DNA of 64,000 bases, taken from assembly GCF_002233675.1 (NCBI RefSeq), contig NZ_NMUQ01000002.1, positions 62,001 to 126,000 of the forward strand, in the 5' to 3' direction. The notes below the pieces were generated by a model. The model was not told the DNA's origin. It was given only the letters and a program-made list of their open reading frames with translations, and did not search any database. The position numbers and the translations under genes are program-made. Numbering within the stretch: position 1 is the stretch's first letter; the number at the start of each line of letters is the position of its first letter. Below, one piece after another: positions 61,787 to 64,000 of the stretch. The stretch is from Paenibacillus herberti (GTDB lineage: Bacteria > Bacillota > Bacilli > Paenibacillales > Paenibacillaceae).

Positions 61787-61862
61787 TTACGACCGTGGAC
61801 AAGAGACGGGCCTACATCGAAGGAAACAGCCTGACAGAGCGGGTTGCTTGTATTCCCCTCTG

Positions 61863-63137
61863 TTACTCCACCGACTGAAGCGCTTTGAGCGCAATATCCG
61901 TACGGCATTGCATGCCTTCAAAAGAAATGGCGGACACCGCTTCATAAGCTTTGGCGCGTGCTTCCGAGATGTCGCCGCCGAGGCCGACGATGCCAAGCAC
62001 GCGGCCGCCGTTTGTGACGAGCCCGCCGTCCTTCAGTGCCGTACCCGCGTGGAATACAAGTGCTCCCTGCGCTTTGGCAGCTTCCAGACCGCTGATCGGG
62101 CGACCCTTCGGATACGAGCCCGGATAACCTTCCGAAGCGACAATGACGCATACCGCCGCCTCATCATTCCACTTGATCTCGATATCGGCCAATCGGCCTT
62201 CCATCGCAGCCATTATAATATCGAGCAGGTCGGTGTCCAGACGCGGCAGCACAACCTGGGTTTCTGGATCGCCCATGCGGGCGTTAAATTCCACCGTTTT
62301 GACACCATCCGGCGTCAGCATAAGCCCGGCGAACAGGAAGCCGCGGAACGGACGCCCTTCGCTAACCATAGCACGAGCCGTCGGCTCAATGATGTTCACG
62401 ATCGCATCGTCAACGAGCGCCTGTGAAATATGCGGCAGCGGCGAGTAAGTACCCATGCCGCCGGTATTTGGACCTTTGTCACCGTCGAAGATCGTTTTAT
62501 GATCCTGGGCAGGCACCATCGCCCGTACCGTTTCACCGTCCACAAAGGCCAGAATACTCATCTCCTGGCCAGTCATGAACTCCTCGATGACAACCTGGCT
62601 ACCGGAAGCTCCGAACACTCCGCCTAGCATCATGCCACGCAGCGCCTCCTCCGCTTCCTCCAGCGTCGCTGCAACGGTGACGCCTTTGCCTGCGGCCAAG
62701 CCGTCGGCCTTAACGACGATTGGCATCGGCTGGCTGCGCAGGTAAGCGAGCGCCTGCTCGAAGTCCGTGAACGACTCGTAACGGGCCGTCGGAATGTTGT
62801 ATTTGCGGAGCAGATTTTTCATAAAAATCTTGCTGCCCTCGATTTCCGCAGCCTTGCGGTCCGGGCCAAAAGCAGGGATACCCGCAGCCTCGAACTCGTC
62901 GACGATACCCGCCGCCAGCGGATCATCGGGGCCAACAACGACGAGATCGATGCGGCGATCCTTCGCCAGCTGCACCAGCTCGGCGAACCGATCCACCGCG
63001 ATCGGCACGCACTCTGCAAGCTCAGCTATACCTGCGTTTCCAGGCGCGCAGAGCAGCTCCTCTACCTTTTCACTCTTGGCGAGTGACCAGACGATGGCAT
63101 GCTCACGGCCACCGCCGCCAATTACTAGAATGCGCAT
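61863..63137 (-). CDS. purD: Phosphoribosylamine-glycine ligase
   Basis: 424-residue ATP-grasp enzyme, step two of de novo purine synthesis (5-phosphoribosylamine + glycine + ATP to GAR). It begins MRILVIGGGGREHAIVWSL, the N-domain signature, and has VVVGPDDPLAAGIVDEFEAAG, the ATP-binding VKADGLAAGKGVTVA, EEFMTGQEMSILAF, GPNTGGMGTYSP and the metal-binding VEFNARMGDPETQVVLPRL. It is the last gene of the pur operon, 17 bp after purH. Confidence 0.95.
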   Translation of the reverse strand: MRILVIGGGGREHAIVWSLAKSEKVEELLCAPGNAGIAELAECVPIAVDRFAELVQLAKDRRIDLVVVGPDDPLAAGIVDEFEAAGIPAFGPDRKAAEIEGSKIFMKNLLRKYNIPTARYESFTDFEQALAYLRSQPMPIVVKADGLAAGKGVTVAATLEEAEEALRGMMLGGVFGASGSQVVIEEFMTGQEMSILAFVDGETVRAMVPAQDHKTIFDGDKGPNTGGMGTYSPLPHISQALVDDAIVNIIEPTARAMVSEGRPFRGFLFAGLMLTPDGVKTVEFNARMGDPETQVVLPRLDTDLLDIIMAAMEGRLADIEIKWNDEAAVCVIVASEGYPGSYPKGRPISGLEAAKAQGALVFHAGTALKDGGLVTNGGRVLGIVGLGGDISEARAKAYEAVSAISFEGMQCRTDIALKALQSVE

Positions 63138-63154
63138 ATTAAGATTCCTCCCGC

Positions 63155-64000
63155 CTAGTGCTTGAAGTGACGAACGTCCGTAAACACCATCGCGATGCCA
63201 TGTTCGTTGGCTACCTTGATGGACTCCTCGTCCTTGATAGAGCCGCCTGGCTGGATAATTGCCGTGATGCCCGCTGCTGCGGCCAACTCGACCGTATCAC
63301 CCATTGGGAAAAAGGCATCGGAGGCAAGTATGGCTCCTTTCGCCTTGTCGCCTGCTTGTTCCACGGCAATGCGCGCCGCGCCTACGCGATTCATCTGGCC
63401 AGCGCCAACGCCGACCGTCATGTCATCTTTCGCCAGTAAAATCGCATTGGACTTCACATGTTTGACGACCTTCCAGCCGAACAACAGTTGCTTCAGCTCC
63501 TCCGCCGTCGGCTGACGCTCCGTAACGACTTTCAGGTCAGCCTCAGCAATCGTATGCACGTCGCTTTCCTGTACAACCATGCCACCGGCAACGCTTGTCA
63601 ACACCCAGTCGCTCTTGCGGCCTTCCGCAGCGGCGAGCTCTCCGGTTTGCAGCAGGCGGATATTCTTTTTGCGACTCAGAATTTCCAATGCTTCCGGCGT
63701 AAAGTCAGGCGCAAGCACGATCTCCAAGAAAATTTCCGACAGCAGCGACGCTGTATCGGCTCCGATTGTGCGGTTAGCCGCTACAATTCCGCCGAAGATC
63801 GACGTTGGATCAGCCGCATAAGCTTTTTGATAGGCTTGATGAATGTCGCTGCCGACACCTACGCCGCAAGGATTCATATGCTTCACAGCAACAACGGCCG
63901 GTTCGCTGAATTCCTTAACGATCGCCAGCGCAGCATTGGCATCGTTGATGTTGTTGTAGCTTAGTTCTTTGCCGTGCAACTGCTCGGCAGTCGTAATATT
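63155..64000 (-). CDS. purH: Bifunctional AICAR transformylase / IMP cyclohydrolase (partial, 5' end outside window)
   Basis: C-terminal 281 codons of PurH, the enzyme that carries out the last two steps of purine synthesis. Visible are the AICARFT motifs [34 protein letters not shown] (with the catalytic Lys-His), ISTGADT-like [12 protein letters not shown], and the C-terminal [23 protein letters not shown] followed by DVRHFKH. The N-terminal IMP cyclohydrolase domain lies beyond the window. Confidence 0.95.
   Translation of the reverse strand, partial: NITTAEQLHGKELSYNNINDANAALAIVKEFSEPAVVAVKHMNPCGVGVGSDIHQAYQKAYAADPTSIFGGIVAANRTIGADTASLLSEIFLEIVLAPDFTPEALEILSRKKNIRLLQTGELAAAEGRKSDWVLTSVAGGMVVQESDVHTIAEADLKVVTERQPTAEELKQLLFGWKVVKHVKSNAILLAKDDMTVGVGAGQMNRVGAARIAVEQAGDKAKGAILASDAFFPMGDTVELAAAAGITAIIQPGGSIKDEESIKVANEHGIAMVFTDVRHFKH

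Overview
The window looks like chromosomal DNA of an endospore-forming Bacillota, most like Paenibacillus or a close relative. The signs are a three-gene spore germinant receptor operon, a YesM/YesN-type two-component pair beside a carbohydrate ABC transporter, an AraC regulator joined to a siderophore-binding lipoprotein, meso-diaminopimelate dehydrogenase, a TagO/WecA-type glycosyltransferase, strong GGAGG-type ribosome binding sites and many TTG/GTG starts. The genus is inferred from gene content only.

Layout. 0-5 kb: 5'-truncated-by-window potassium channel gene, a DUF2075 nuclease-helicase, two tiny translationally coupled unknown genes, a secreted unknown protein and a DUF1284 gene followed by a 70-bp tandem duplication. 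5-12 kb: sugar ABC transporter (two permeases and a binding lipoprotein with a CcpA cre-like site), divergent from its YesN/YesM two-component system. This block is bracketed by two copies of a non-coding element in which four 22-bp palindromes recur with an exact 52-bp period. 12-17 kb: ddh, gdhA, a Dcr2-like phosphoesterase and a lipoprotein. 17-21.6 kb: two insertion elements, each breaking a gene. A TnpB-only IS200/IS605-type element lies in a COG3541 nucleotidyltransferase gene, and an ISL3-family element with an 8-bp target duplication lies in a secreted copper-amine-oxidase-N/NPCBM gene. 22-24 kb: Xre regulator with a membrane protein, then sstT.

24-34 kb is an accessory island bounded by toxin-antitoxin pairs (PIN-domain pair on the left, Phd/RelE-ParE-type pair on the right). 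Inside are an IS630 transposase remnant, a MazG-like pyrophosphohydrolase, a zinc-ribbon protein, a MutT-type Nudix protein, a PLD-SF2 helicase-DUF3427 protein, and a divergently transcribed SF1 helicase-PLD protein whose reading frame is broken by a one-base shift. This divergent pair of PLD-plus-helicase proteins is my best candidate for an uncharacterised anti-phage or DNA-processing module.

34-38.5 kb: Fur-controlled siderophore uptake (AraC/binding-protein fusion and two FecCD permeases, no ATPase). 38.5-46 kb: frameshifted quinone oxidoreductase, AAA ATPase, RidA, RlmD, diacylglycerol kinase, CbiX/SirB chelatase, YerC/TrpR-like regulator and a VrrA/YqfQ-like protein. 46-49.7 kb: a hairpin-rich non-coding stretch, Pit phosphate transporter with its DUF47 partner, and a DUF3048 lipoprotein. 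49.9-53.8 kb: germinant receptor operon in the order B-A-C. 53.8-64 kb: alpha/beta hydrolase, a 39-residue membrane peptide, an OmpR/HisKA two-component operon with a repeat-expanded linker, a VCBS-repeat lipoprotein, a polysaccharide deacetylase, TagO/WecA, purD and the 3' part of purH.

Identifications come from reading motifs and translated sequence by eye. No database or folding computation was run.
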